Positions 34,860 through 45,127 of a DNA stretch of 64,000 nucleotides are shown here, piece after piece. This stretch comes from Brevibacillus choshinensis. Lineage in GTDB: Bacteria > Bacillota > Bacilli > Brevibacillales > Brevibacillaceae. The DNA lies in NCBI RefSeq assembly GCF_001420695.1, contig NZ_LJJB01000007.1:457890-521889 (forward strand), in the 5' to 3' direction. The position numbers were made by a program, and so were the translations under genes. The notes under the pieces are model-generated. The model worked only from the letters and a program-made list of their open reading frames with translations. It had not been told where the DNA came from and ran no database searches. Position 1 is the stretch's first letter, and every line of letters starts with the position of its first letter.

Positions 34860-35963
34860 TCAGCCTTTTTTGTGCAGCGCTTGTAGGACTAATTCGCTGC
34901 TTTTGGCTGCTTCTATTTCGAGAAGACGGGAGTGTTCGGATACCACTTCTACTTCCTGTTCGAGGCGGTCGAGCCTCTCGGTCAGCAGGGCGAGCAAAGA
35001 GGTTTCATCTAGCTGAGTAATATGGCCGGCATTCGGCATCCCGGCACGCTCCACAAAACGATCAATTTTTGGATCGTAGGATATTCCGATAAAAGGCGTC
35101 CGCAGCATGCAAGCGAGAATCAAAGAGTGCAGGCGCATGCCCACGACGTAGTCGCATTGCTTCAGAACAGACATAATATCATGGAAGGTGACAGGCGCAT
35201 CGAGTAACCGAGCCCCGGACTCTTGCATCTGATCCATGATTTCTTTGGAAGGAGCGAGGTCGCTCGGGACATGCATGGGCAAGAACAGCACGTTCCAGCC
35301 GCGTCGAATAAACCAGTCAGCAGCACGGGCTATGCTCTCTTTAAATGCTTGTTCCTGCTTCCAGTTACGGACGGAAATAGCGACAAGCGGCTTGTCAGGG
35401 TCAGTAAACAAACCATGCAGCAGCTCTTTGCCACGCTCGTCCGAAATATCTTCTGGAGATATGGTCAGAGCAGGGTCAGCAGTTATATGAATGGGTGCTT
35501 TTTTAACCCCACAGGATTTAAAGTCTTCGCCCGACTCGTAATCACGTACGGTGATGACGTCTACCCGATTAACCACCCGTTTGATCATGGATCGACTAAG
35601 TGGCTTTAGGATTGGCCCAAAACCTTGTGCGTAAAAGACGACAGGTTTGCCCAGCAGCTTGGCGATAGTGACGATGCCCAAATAGTAGAGGACACTGCGC
35701 GGACTGGTAACATCTTGCATCAGCGTACCGCCACCCATCACCAGCATGTCGCTTCGCATCAGCTCGCGGACGATGGTACCGAAGCTCCAGCGGTCATACG
35801 CCTCAATCCCAAACAATTCCGCTGTACGATCTGGTTGATTGGACAAAACGGCCAGGGAAATATTGGGTTGTTCCCTTTTGAGGGAGCTGATGATGCCGTA
35901 CAGGACCACATCGTCTCCGGCATTGTTGAAGCCGTAGTACCCGGAGATGAGAATTCGCGACAT
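34860..35963 (-). CDS. csaB: Polysaccharide pyruvyl transferase CsaB
   Basis: A 367-residue protein of the polysaccharide pyruvyl transferase family. The CsaB start is ILISGYYGFNNAGDDVVLYG, and the signatures VMGGGTLMQDVTSPRSVLYY, AQGFGPI and CDYVVGMRLHSLILACM are present. CsaB adds a ketal pyruvate to the secondary cell-wall polysaccharide, creating the ligand for SLH domains of surface-layer proteins. This implies that the organism carries SLH-anchored proteins. It heads a two-gene unit with the methyltransferase and is the clearest link between this block and the cell surface. Confidence 0.94.
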   Translation of the reverse strand: MSRILISGYYGFNNAGDDVVLYGIISSLKREQPNISLAVLSNQPDRTAELFGIEAYDRWSFGTIVRELMRSDMLVMGGGTLMQDVTSPRSVLYYLGIVTIAKLLGKPVVFYAQGFGPILKPLSRSMIKRVVNRVDVITVRDYESGEDFKSCGVKKAPIHITADPALTISPEDISDERGKELLHGLFTDPDKPLVAISVRNWKQEQAFKESIARAADWFIRRGWNVLFLPMHVPSDLAPSKEIMDQMQESGARLLDAPVTFHDIMSVLKQCDYVVGMRLHSLILACMLRTPFIGISYDPKIDRFVERAGMPNAGHITQLDETSLLALLTERLDRLEQEVEVVSEHSRLLEIEAAKSSELVLQALHKKG

Positions 35964-36073
35964 GGAGTGAACCTTCTTTCTATATCAAACGTACAGGAAA
36001 AATACATTCTCAAGTATAATCGAGTAAACAAGGGGAAGTAAAGCAACCCTAGTAAAAACTTGATATCCCTACA

Positions 36074-36100
36074 TTGCACCAGGCTTGAGTAGGGTATAAT
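36074..36100 (+). promoter_or_regulatory. Candidate plus-strand promoter antisense to a small gene
   Basis: A perfect TATAAT (36095-36100) with TTGCAC at a short 15-base spacing. It points through the minus-strand 39-residue gene toward the PrmA-like gene about 300 bases on. The spacing is suboptimal, so confidence is low. Confidence 0.35.
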
Positions 36101-36113
36101 GAAAGGGTTGCGT

Positions 36114-36233
36114 TTACGAAAACATATAGAGGAAGCCCAGCGCAAACATGCCGATTCCGAGTACGATCAAGGCAATCATCGTGATGAGCAGTCCTTTATT
36201 TTTTCGGCGTCGATAAAAAAACTCGTCAAACAT
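36114..36233 (-). CDS. Small single-span membrane protein (39 residues)
   Basis: A 39-residue ORF with a GGAGG site seven bases before the ATG. It has a basic N-terminus (DEFFYRRRKNKG) followed by one membrane segment (LITMIALIVLGIGMFALGFL). It is oriented toward csaB on the same strand, about 150 bases upstream of it, and could be expressed with it. No family is recognised. A 76-codon plus-strand ORF across the same bases lacks a ribosome site and a sensible composition. Confidence 0.6.
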   Translation of the reverse strand: MFDEFFYRRRKNKGLLITMIALIVLGIGMFALGFLYMFS

Positions 36234-36397
36234 GGTAAACCTCCTAACGGAAAAATAGTCCATTCTATTATCATACCATGCACACTAGTATCCGTGCCAT
36301 TGGCAGATGGATACAGGGCGTGGCAATAAATGAAGTCTTTTAACGATCAAGACGTGCTGGAAAGGTCAAAGGACGGCACACGGAAAGGAGCAAGACA

Positions 36398-37324
36398 ATG
36401 ACGGAAAATATGTGGCTGAAATACACGTTGTTGATAGAGAGAGAAACAGAGGACCCGTTTGTCGCGGAGGTGTTGACCAGTCCATACACGCTGGGCTGGA
36501 TCGAACCACAAATCGAGGTGCTGACGACGGAAAACGGATACGACTTCGCGGAAGATACGGATGGGCCGGTCGTCGGTTATTTATTCGAGCCGATGCAGGA
36601 TAGCGAAGAAGCGCATACGCAAAGACTCCGGTTATACATTCAGCGATGGAAAGGTCATGTGTCCTTAAAAGAGGTGGAACTCGTACCGGAAGAGAATGAT
36701 TCATGGAAAGAAGAGTTTCGTGAGGTACAGGTAGGCAATTGGTGGATTGCTCCGACGTGGACCGATCCTCAGGCACTGGAAACAGCTGAACACATTCTGT
36801 GGATTGATCCGGGCGCTGCCTTTGGTACTGGCTATCACGGCACGACTCAGGATATGCTCCTGTTCCTCCAAGAGCTTTCTCTGACAGGCAAACGCGTCCT
36901 GGACATTGGAGCGGGCTCAGGAATTCTTTCCTTGTATTGCGTCCTGAATGGAGCGAGCCAGCCTGTTTGCGCAGTGGATATCAATCCGCAAAGTGAATAC
37001 CAGGTGCTGGTAAATGCAACTAACAATCACTTGCCAGAGTCAACGGTGAACGTGGTGATCGGGGATGCTCAGGAGCCCTCTGTCGCGGATCGGCTACCGG
37101 AGATGTCTGACCTGATCTTACTGAATATTGGTGGCGATGAAGACATCGCTATGCTTCCCGTAGTAGAGCGACACATGGCGCCAGAGGGATTACTTTTGCT
37201 CTCGGGGATCGTAGAATGGAACCGGGATCACGTGATCACTATGTATGAACAAGCAGGCTACCGACTGGAAAAAGAGCGTCAAACCGACGAATGGATTACC
37301 GTCATGCTGAGAAAACAGAGATAG
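36398..37324 (+). CDS. PrmA-like (ribosomal protein L11 methyltransferase family) SAM methyltransferase
   Basis: A 308-residue protein with the PrmA arrangement: an N-terminal substrate-recognition domain (1-115), then DPGAAFGTGYHGTTQDML and the SAM motif VLDIGAGSGILSLYCVLNGA. The catalytic-region NI motif reads LLNIGGDEDIAML instead of the usual NILA. The PrmA signature GTGTHPTT is also altered to GTGYHGTT. These changes suggest a divergent paralogue, with a different protein substrate possible. It is monocistronic, 71 bases before the thiolase gene. Confidence 0.75.
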   Translation: MTENMWLKYTLLIERETEDPFVAEVLTSPYTLGWIEPQIEVLTTENGYDFAEDTDGPVVGYLFEPMQDSEEAHTQRLRLYIQRWKGHVSLKEVELVPEENDSWKEEFREVQVGNWWIAPTWTDPQALETAEHILWIDPGAAFGTGYHGTTQDMLLFLQELSLTGKRVLDIGAGSGILSLYCVLNGASQPVCAVDINPQSEYQVLVNATNNHLPESTVNVVIGDAQEPSVADRLPEMSDLILLNIGGDEDIAMLPVVERHMAPEGLLLLSGIVEWNRDHVITMYEQAGYRLEKERQTDEWITVMLRKQR

Positions 37325-37395
37325 TGTTTTCAGGATGCAAACTTGTAACTAACATATGCGACAATAGAAAAAAATGAAAAGCGGAGGGGAAATAA

Positions 37396-38571
37396 ATGGA
37401 GAAAGTGGTCATTGCCGCTGCTGGACGCACGCCGATCGGCTCGTTCGGTGGTGTACTAAGAGATGTAAGCGCTCGCAAGCTGGCAGAAACGGTCATTCGC
37501 GGTGTACTGGCAAAGTCAGGGGTAGACGGCTCCCAGATCGATGAGGTGATCCTCGGGAACTGCATTCAACGAAGTGATGAAGCGAACATCGCGCGTGTAG
37601 CCGCTCTCGATGCAGGTCTGGGCAAGGAAGTGACAGGCTTTACTGTTCAACGACAATGCGCCTCCGGAATGCAGGCGATTGCGAGTGGTGCGTCGGAAAT
37701 CTTGCTTGGCGACAGTGAGATCGTCATTGCCGGCGGAGTGGAGAGTATGAGTAATGCGCCTTACGTGCTGAAAAATGCTCGTTGGGGCAAACGTCTTCAA
37801 CACGGTGAAATGACAGATGCGATGTGGGAGCTGCTGACGGATCCTCACCATCAAATCTTGATGGGAGAAACGGCGGAGCGATTGGTAGACCGCTATAGCA
37901 TCACCCGTGAGGAGCAGGACGTAATTGCCTTGCGCAGCCAGCAAAATGCAATCCGCGCAATTGACAATGGACTGTTCGCAGAAGAAATTATCGGAGTGCC
38001 TGTAAAGAAACGGGGAGAGGAAACGCTGGTGACCACCGACGAATTCCCACGTCGTGACGTGACGTTAGAAGGGCTCGCCAAGCTGAAACCGGGATTCCGT
38101 TCAGATGGAACCGTGACGGCAGGCAACGCTTCCGGACTCAACGACGGAGCATCTGCAGCGATTCTGATGAGAGAAGGAAAAGCACAAGAACTGGGGATCA
38201 AACCGCTGGGTAGAATCGTCTCCTGGGCTTGGGCGGGTGTCGAGCCTGATTTGATGGGCTACGGTCCTGTACCAGCCGTCAAAAAAGCGCTGGAAAAAGC
38301 AGGTCTGTCTTTGGCTGACATCGAGTTGATTGAAGTCAATGAAGCATTCGCCGCTCAGTATTTGGCAGTCGAAAAACTGCTGGAACTCCCAAGAGAGATT
38401 ACGAACGTAAATGGAAGCGGCATCTCTTTAGGCCATCCTGTCGGTTCGACTGGATGCCGGATCGTCATCACTCTGTTGCATGAAATGCAGCGTCGTCAGC
38501 TCAAACGGGGTCTTGCATGCCTCTGCATCGGTGGCGGTATGGGGATGGCAATGGTCGTCGAACGCGACTAA
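37396..38571 (+). CDS. Acetyl-CoA acyltransferase (thiolase)
   Basis: A 391-residue thiolase. Catalytic residues are visible: the acyl-accepting Cys88 in QRQCASGMQ, the NEAFA motif, the [10 protein letters not shown] histidine loop and the second active-site Cys in LCIGGGMG. It catalyses either condensation of two acetyl-CoA or thiolytic cleavage of 3-ketoacyl-CoA. The nearby fadD-fadR-fadB-etf block makes a beta-oxidation role attractive, but it is a separate transcription unit ending in its own terminator. The ribosome site is GGAGGGG. Confidence 0.93.
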   Translation: MEKVVIAAAGRTPIGSFGGVLRDVSARKLAETVIRGVLAKSGVDGSQIDEVILGNCIQRSDEANIARVAALDAGLGKEVTGFTVQRQCASGMQAIASGASEILLGDSEIVIAGGVESMSNAPYVLKNARWGKRLQHGEMTDAMWELLTDPHHQILMGETAERLVDRYSITREEQDVIALRSQQNAIRAIDNGLFAEEIIGVPVKKRGEETLVTTDEFPRRDVTLEGLAKLKPGFRSDGTVTAGNASGLNDGASAAILMREGKAQELGIKPLGRIVSWAWAGVEPDLMGYGPVPAVKKALEKAGLSLADIELIEVNEAFAAQYLAVEKLLELPREITNVNGSGISLGHPVGSTGCRIVITLLHEMQRRQLKRGLACLCIGGGMGMAMVVERD

Positions 38572-38619
38572 TGTACGTCAGTTACCTATGAAAATGCGCA
38601 TCCCATAAGGTTTAAATAG

Positions 38620-38700
38620 AGCCTCCCCTGTTAAGAATGGAAGCAAGTCCCTGTCGATGCAAGCCTAGACGGGGGTTTTGCTCGAAGGGGAGGCTTTTTT
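38620..38700 (+). terminator. Long-range terminator stem that also contains the LCP gene's ribosome site
   Basis: AGCCTCCCC (38620-38628) pairs with GGGGAGGCT (38687-38695) and is followed by a T-tract. An inner hairpin (CCCTGTC/GACGGGG) fills the loop. The right arm GGGGAGG is also the only good Shine-Dalgarno for the LCP gene starting at 38704, ten bases downstream. It ends the thiolase transcript and may hide the LCP ribosome site. Confidence 0.7.
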
Positions 38701-38703
38701 GCT

Positions 38704-39693
38704 ATGATGCTACTTTCATTTATGAAGAAACATGGGAAAAAGATCGCATTTCATACGATATCGTGCCTGGCCATTGGGGCGTTGGTAGCGGTAGCGTACA
38801 CAGCCTATCAGTACAAACAGATGACGCAGAAATGGTATGCACCTATCGAGGGAAGGGCAGGGACTGTAAAACAAGCAACCGTTACCTTACCCCCTCGCGA
38901 TCTGTTGACCGCTAGCGAGCCATTAAAGCCATTTCTGATGCTCTTGCTCGGTGTGGACAGCAGGGACGGAGAGAGTGCACGTTCCGATACGATCATGCTG
39001 GCCGCCGTTCATCCATCCAAGCAAGCTGCTTACCTGATTTCGATTCCACGTGACAGCTATATGGAGCTGAGTGGAAAAGGATACGATAAAGTGAACCATG
39101 CCATGGCTTTCGGTGGCCCGAAAATGGTGAAGGAATCACTGGAAAAATTTCTAGATGTGAAAATCGATCGGTATATGTCTGTCGATTTTGATGGTTTCCG
39201 GCAAATCGTCGATGAGCTGGGTGGCGTGCCTGTGGATGTCAAAAAGCGGATGAAGTACAGTGATCCAAGTGATGACACATACATCGATATCAAGCCAGGG
39301 CTGCAGAACCTTTCCGGGGAGCAGGCCCTAGATTACGCTCGCTATCGCAAGAGTGACTTGGGCAAGGAAGACAGTGACTATCAACGCATCAACCGCCAGC
39401 AGGAAATTGTCCGAGCGCTTGCAACCAAAGGCGCGTCTGTACAAGCGTACGCCAAAGCATTTTCGCTCATGGAAATCGTAGGAAACCACGTCAAGACAGA
39501 TTTGACAGAGGGCGAGATCGCCTCGTTGCTCCTTTCGTATGGCGACCCGACCCCCAACATGATCCATACCGATACGCTAATCGGACAGGATGAACGTATC
39601 TGGCGCAATGGCATCCTCGGCTGGTATCACTTGGTTCCTAGCACGGAGCGGGAGCGTGTCCATCAGCAAATTGTCCAGGCAATGACCCAATAA
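38704..39693 (+). CDS. LytR-CpsA-Psr (LCP) family wall-polymer transferase
   Basis: A 329-residue protein with one N-terminal membrane anchor (IAFHTISCLAIGALVAVAYT) and an extracellular LCP domain. Family signatures are LLGVDSRDGESARSDTIML, YLISIPRDSYMEL and NLSGEQALDYARYRKSD. LCP enzymes move anionic or secondary wall polymers from the undecaprenyl carrier to peptidoglycan. With csaB and the glycosyltransferases this fits wall attachment of the pyruvylated polymer. Its ribosome site is embedded in an upstream terminator stem. Confidence 0.92.
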   Translation: MMLLSFMKKHGKKIAFHTISCLAIGALVAVAYTAYQYKQMTQKWYAPIEGRAGTVKQATVTLPPRDLLTASEPLKPFLMLLLGVDSRDGESARSDTIMLAAVHPSKQAAYLISIPRDSYMELSGKGYDKVNHAMAFGGPKMVKESLEKFLDVKIDRYMSVDFDGFRQIVDELGGVPVDVKKRMKYSDPSDDTYIDIKPGLQNLSGEQALDYARYRKSDLGKEDSDYQRINRQQEIVRALATKGASVQAYAKAFSLMEIVGNHVKTDLTEGEIASLLLSYGDPTPNMIHTDTLIGQDERIWRNGILGWYHLVPSTERERVHQQIVQAMTQ

Positions 39694-39706
39694 AAAAGAC
39701 AGAGTG

Positions 39707-39745
39707 AAGAGGAAGGCGGCGGACCCGACGTACCTTCCTTTTTTG
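39707..39745 (+). terminator. Terminator of the LCP gene
   Basis: AGGAAGG...CCTTCCT stem with a GC-rich loop and a TTTTTT tract. Confidence 0.8.
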
Positions 39746-39805
39746 TATTTCGGAAAGGGAGGACAATACCAATGAATAAAATTTGGATATAAATCAGTGA
39801 ATTAG

Positions 39806-39835
39806 TTGTAAAATTAGCTATTTTTCGAATAAAAT
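39806..39835 (+). promoter_or_regulatory. Promoter of the acyl-CoA ligase gene
   Basis: TTGTAA, an 18-base spacer and TAAAAT, in AT-rich DNA about 70 bases before the start codon. Confidence 0.6.
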
Positions 39836-39907
39836 GTAGAAAGGAAGAGCTTATGAATGTAGATCATACGGGAGAGGCAAGGCCATTAAGGGATGGAGGG
39901 AATACCC

Positions 39908-41611
<1,704 letters not shown>

Positions 41612-41627
41612 GTATAGCTAGCAAAAT

Positions 41628-41660
41628 AGGTCCGTTTCCTTTAGGGGGAATGGACCTTTC
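41628..41660 (+). terminator. Terminator after the acyl-CoA ligase gene
   Basis: AGGTCCGTTTCC...GGGAATGGACCT stem with two wobble pairs, then TTTC. Confidence 0.7.
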
Positions 41661-41716
41661 TAGATTGAGTATGCCCGAACTGTACAAACAATTCTGCAAT
41701 CTCTCCGTGCGTACGA

Positions 41717-41745
41717 TTGACACAGACCATAGACTGGTATAAACT
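41717..41745 (+). promoter_or_regulatory. Candidate fadR promoter
   Basis: A perfect TTGACA at 41717. The -10 is weak: TAAACT at 17-base spacing or TATAAA at 15. The FadR-type operator starts at about the transcription start. Confidence 0.5.
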
Positions 41746-41749
41746 GAAC

Positions 41750-41769
41750 ATGAATGAACGGTCATTCAT
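41750..41769. promoter_or_regulatory. FadR operator (self-regulation)
   Basis: ATGAATGA-ACGG-TCATTCAT, an 8+4+8 palindrome matching the known Bacillus FadR box (TGAATGA...TCATTCA). It sits just downstream of the candidate fadR promoter, so FadR should repress its own gene. Confidence 0.85.
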
Positions 41770-41803
41770 TTTATTGTCATTGCTAGTAAACATGGAGGTA
41801 CGT

Positions 41804-42391
41804 ATGGCAAAGAAAACGGGGGAAAAGTATCAAGCCATTATTGATGCTGCTGTACGCGTCATCGCTCGGCAGGGCTATCACAACGCCCAAGTATCTAAGA
41901 TTGCAAAAGAGGCGAAGGTAGCGGACGGCACCATATACCTCTATTTTGAAAACAAGGATGATATCTTGATTTCTCTGTTCAACGAAAAAATGGGCAATTT
42001 TGTTGAAACAAACCGGAGACATATCGCAGAAGCATCATCCATCGAGCAAAAATTGTATGTACTCGTACATGCGCACTTTAGCCAATTATCTTTGGATCAC
42101 GATTTCGCTAAGGTGACGCAGATCGAGCTGCGCCAGTCCAATCCACATATCAGCGAAGGTATCGGCAATGTTATGAAGCAGTACTTTGATCTGATCGACG
42201 AAGTGATCCGGGAAGGGATCGACAAAGGAATATTCCATCCCGACATCGACGTGCGGGTGGCGCGGAAAATGATTTTTGGTACGCTGGATGAAGTGACGAC
42301 GTCTTGGGTGATGAAACAGTGCAAGTACGACCTGGTCTATCATACGGAATCCGTTCATAACCTCTTCCTGTACGGCATGAAGGGAAAATGA
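41804..42391 (+). CDS. fadR: TetR-family fatty-acid regulator FadR
   Basis: A 195-residue TetR regulator. The N-terminal helix-turn-helix is IIDAAVRVIARQGYHNAQVSKIAKEAKVADGTIYLYFENKDDIL in pattern, and the C-terminal ligand domain binds long-chain acyl-CoA in characterised homologues. It represses beta-oxidation genes until acyl-CoA accumulates. I use ATG 41804, behind GGAGGT, rather than the upstream codon at 41717, which lies in the promoter. Its operator at 41750 and its place between fadD and fadB support the name. Confidence 0.92.
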   Translation: MAKKTGEKYQAIIDAAVRVIARQGYHNAQVSKIAKEAKVADGTIYLYFENKDDILISLFNEKMGNFVETNRRHIAEASSIEQKLYVLVHAHFSQLSLDHDFAKVTQIELRQSNPHISEGIGNVMKQYFDLIDEVIREGIDKGIFHPDIDVRVARKMIFGTLDEVTTSWVMKQCKYDLVYHTESVHNLFLYGMKGK

Positions 42392-42445
42392 TGAAAGAAA
42401 AAGCTTTTTTTGCTTGGTGACCTTTGTTACAATGAAGTTGTACGA

Positions 42446-42461
42446 CTGAGCGTCCGCTCAG
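42446..42461. promoter_or_regulatory. Second TetR-type operator upstream of fadB
   Basis: CTGAGCG-TC-CGCTCAG, a perfect palindrome 13 bases after a TACAAT -10 (42428-42433) and about 50 bases before fadB. Its half-site (TGAGCG) differs from the FadR box TGAATGA, so it may bind FadR with different affinity or another TetR protein. Confidence 0.6.
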
Positions 42462-42509
42462 CAAATAGCGATTCCTTTTTTAATAAAGATACAGTTTGGG
42501 GGGAGAGAA

Positions 42510-43283
42510 ATGGATTCGCGTTGGAATGTGCAGATCGCCGATCGTGTAGCCGTGGCCACCATCACCAACCCGCCAGCCAATGCACTGAGCAAACCTGTGC
42601 TCGCGCAATTGGGTGAGCTGTTGGATCAATGGGAAAACGACGCCGAGATAAAAGCGATCATCTTGACCGGAGAAGGACGCTTTTTCATTGCAGGCGCAGA
42701 TATCAAGGAATTTACCGAGCTGCAGTCGGCGGATGCCGAAGCAATGGCGAAAAGTGGCCAAGCGCTGTTCGACCGTCTGGAGAATTTTCCAAAGCCCATC
42801 ATCGCAGCGATTAACGGCGCGTGCTTGGGAGGCGGCTTGGAGCTGGCGATGGCGTGCCACATTCGATTCGCTGCCCATGAAGCCAAGTTGGGGTTGCCCG
42901 AGTTGAACTTAGGACTGATTCCGGGCTATGGTGGAACACAGCGCTTGCCTCGTTTAGTTGGTCGTGGAAAAGCGACGCAGCTGATCCTCACATCGGACAT
43001 GATCGGTGCCGAGGAAGCTTTGCGAATCGGTCTTGTGGAAGCGGTTTATCCGGCAGAGCAGCTGTTGGATGAAGCCAAGAAGCTGGCCACCTCGATCGCG
43101 ACAAAGAGCGCAGTTACACTGAAGCTGGCGCTAGCTGCCATCCAAGGAGCAGTAGAGCTTTCGCAGTCTGAAGGACTTGCAAAGGAAGCAAAACTGTTCG
43201 GCGAAGCATTTACCTCAGAAGATGTAAAAGAAGGCGTAGGTGCCTTTTTGGAAAAACGCAAGCCAAATTTCGCTGACCGCTAA
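42510..43283 (+). CDS. fadB: Enoyl-CoA hydratase
   Basis: A 257-residue crotonase-fold protein. The oxyanion loop is IAGADIKEF, and both catalytic glutamates can be placed ([15 protein letters not shown] and [20 protein letters not shown]). It hydrates trans-2-enoyl-CoA in the second step of beta-oxidation. It has a GGGGGGAGAG ribosome site and starts the fadB-etfB-etfA operon. The conserved order fadR-fadB-etfB-etfA-trxA is the same as in Bacillus subtilis. Confidence 0.94.
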   Translation: MDSRWNVQIADRVAVATITNPPANALSKPVLAQLGELLDQWENDAEIKAIILTGEGRFFIAGADIKEFTELQSADAEAMAKSGQALFDRLENFPKPIIAAINGACLGGGLELAMACHIRFAAHEAKLGLPELNLGLIPGYGGTQRLPRLVGRGKATQLILTSDMIGAEEALRIGLVEAVYPAEQLLDEAKKLATSIATKSAVTLKLALAAIQGAVELSQSEGLAKEAKLFGEAFTSEDVKEGVGAFLEKRKPNFADR

Positions 43284-43325
43284 CAAGGTCATTCGAGCAT
43301 TACCACTCAGAGGGAGGTAAACGTA

Positions 43326-44093
43326 ATGAATATCTTGGTTGTGTTGAAGCAAACGTTTGACACGGAAGAAAAAATCGTCATCCAAAACGGAAAAATTTCC
43401 GAAGATGGTGTAGAGTTTATTATCAATCCGTACGATGAGTACGCGGTGGAAGAAGCGATCAAACTGAAAGAAGAGCATGGCGGCGAAGTAACCGTCATCA
43501 GCATTGGTCCTGACCGTGCTGAAACAGCCCTTCGCACTGCTTTGGCAATGGGCGCTGACAAAGCTGTTCTGGTGGATGATGAGGAATTGTTTGGTGACGA
43601 ATTCACGACTGCCAAAGTTCTGGCAGCAGTCGCGAAAAAAGTCGGCTTTGACATCATCATCGGCGGTCAAATGGCAGTCGATTCTGGCGCTGGCCAAGGT
43701 GGTCCTCGTCTCGCAGAAGAGCTGGGCATCAACCACGTTTCTACCGTTGTGAAGCTGGAGCTGAACGGCACAGCAGTTCGCGTAGAACGCGATGTAGAGG
43801 GTGACCTCGAAGTCGTAGAAACGAGCCTGCCTGTATTGATCACAGCACAACAAGGTCTGAATGAACCGCGTTATCCTTCCCTACCTGGGATTATGAAAGC
43901 GAAGAAAAAGCCTTTGGATCGTCTCTCTGCAGATGATTTGGGTCTCTCTATAGAAGATGTAAAAGCAAAAACCGAAATCGTCGATCAATCGCTGCCGCCG
44001 AAAAAACAGGCGGGCCGTATTCTCTCCGGTGATCTGGCGGCTCAAGCGTCTGAACTGGTGCAATTGTTGCGCAACGAAGCGAAAGTGATCTAA
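43326..44093 (+). CDS. etfB: Electron transfer flavoprotein beta subunit
   Basis: A 255-residue protein with the ETF-beta signatures VVLKQTFDTEEKI, INPYDEYAVEEA, GGQMAVDSGAGQGGPRLAEE and VETSLPVLITAQQGLNEPRYPSL. With EtfA it accepts electrons from acyl-CoA dehydrogenases and passes them to the respiratory chain. It binds AMP structurally. It is 42 bases after fadB and 20 before etfA, in one operon with a GGGAGG ribosome site. Confidence 0.96.
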   Translation: MNILVVLKQTFDTEEKIVIQNGKISEDGVEFIINPYDEYAVEEAIKLKEEHGGEVTVISIGPDRAETALRTALAMGADKAVLVDDEELFGDEFTTAKVLAAVAKKVGFDIIIGGQMAVDSGAGQGGPRLAEELGINHVSTVVKLELNGTAVRVERDVEGDLEVVETSLPVLITAQQGLNEPRYPSLPGIMKAKKKPLDRLSADDLGLSIEDVKAKTEIVDQSLPPKKQAGRILSGDLAAQASELVQLLRNEAKVI

Positions 44094-44113
44094 GCGAGGA
44101 GGAGAGGATATCC

Positions 44114-45073
44114 ATGAAAAAAGTACTGGTATTAGCAGAAGTTCGTGACGGACAACTTCGCAATGTGTCGTTGGAAGCATTGGCTGCAGCACAGACATTG
44201 GCAGAAGGTGGAGAAGTGACAGCAGCTGTATTCGGTTCAAACGCAGCAGAACTCGCAGTGACTCTCGGACATCATGGAGCGAGCACGGTTTACGCCGCTG
44301 ATCACAGCGCTCTTTCTCAATATACCCCAGATGCTTACGCGCAAGCTTTGACCCAACTGATTGAACTGGCGAATCCAGATGCAGTCGTTCTCGGTCACAC
44401 AGCGATCGGTCGCGATGTGGCACCACGCGTAGCGGCACGTCTCGGGTTTGGTCTAGTTTCTGATGTAACAAGTCTGGAAGCGGGGCCAGTATTCGTGCGT
44501 CCGATCTATGCAGGAAAAGCTTTTCAGCAACGTAAATTTGTTGATGGAAAAATCTTCGTTACTATACGGACAAACAATATCGCGGTTGGAACGGAAGATG
44601 CTTCCAAAACAGCAACCGTGGTACCCGTTGAATTGGAAATCAAAGACCTGCGTTCCATCGTGAAGGAAGTCGTCCGCAAAACCAGTGGCAAAGTGGATCT
44701 GTCCGAGGCGAAAGTCATCATTTCGGGCGGCCGTGGCGTCAAGAGCGCAGAAGGCTTCAACACGCTAAATGAACTGGCAGAAGTCCTGGGCGCTGCTGTG
44801 GGTGCATCCCGTGGCGCGTGCGATGCAGACTATTGCGATTACTCCATGCAAATCGGGCAAACCGGTAAGGTAGTTACACCTGATCTGTACATCGCGTGCG
44901 GCATTTCCGGAGCGATTCAGCACTTGGCTGGGATGTCCAGTTCCAAGGTCATCGTGGCGATCAACAAAGATCCAGAAGCACCAATTTTCCAAGTAGCTGA
45001 TTACGGCATTGTCGGGGACTTGTTTGAAGTGGTTCCTCTTCTGACTGCTGAATTCAAAAAAGTGTTGGTGTAG
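44114..45073 (+). CDS. etfA: Electron transfer flavoprotein alpha subunit
   Basis: A 319-residue protein. The C-terminal FAD-binding domain carries SGGRGVKSAEGFNTL, ACGISGAIQHLAGM and VAINKDPEAPIFQVADYGIVGDLFEVVP. It binds the FAD that carries electrons from fatty-acid oxidation. It pairs with EtfB and ends at a strong terminator. A fragment of the dispersed repeat starts three bases after that terminator. Confidence 0.96.
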   Translation: MKKVLVLAEVRDGQLRNVSLEALAAAQTLAEGGEVTAAVFGSNAAELAVTLGHHGASTVYAADHSALSQYTPDAYAQALTQLIELANPDAVVLGHTAIGRDVAPRVAARLGFGLVSDVTSLEAGPVFVRPIYAGKAFQQRKFVDGKIFVTIRTNNIAVGTEDASKTATVVPVELEIKDLRSIVKEVVRKTSGKVDLSEAKVIISGGRGVKSAEGFNTLNELAEVLGAAVGASRGACDADYCDYSMQIGQTGKVVTPDLYIACGISGAIQHLAGMSSSKVIVAINKDPEAPIFQVADYGIVGDLFEVVPLLTAEFKKVLV

Positions 45074-45094
45074 AACCAACTATGGTTCATGCAG

Positions 45095-45124
45095 AAAGCG
45101 TCCTTTATTTGGGACGCTTTTTTT
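45095..45124 (+). terminator. Terminator of the fadB-etfBA operon
   Basis: AAAGCGTCC...GGACGCTTT stem with a long T-tract. Confidence 0.9.
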
Positions 45125-45127
45125 GCA

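Noticed and set aside
36099-36329. 76-codon plus-strand frame over the small membrane gene
   Set aside because: No ribosome site and no protein-like features; the minus strand holds a better ORF.
39853-39872. FadR box upstream of the acyl-CoA ligase gene
   Set aside because: ATGAATG is followed by TCATAC at the wrong spacing; only a half-site.
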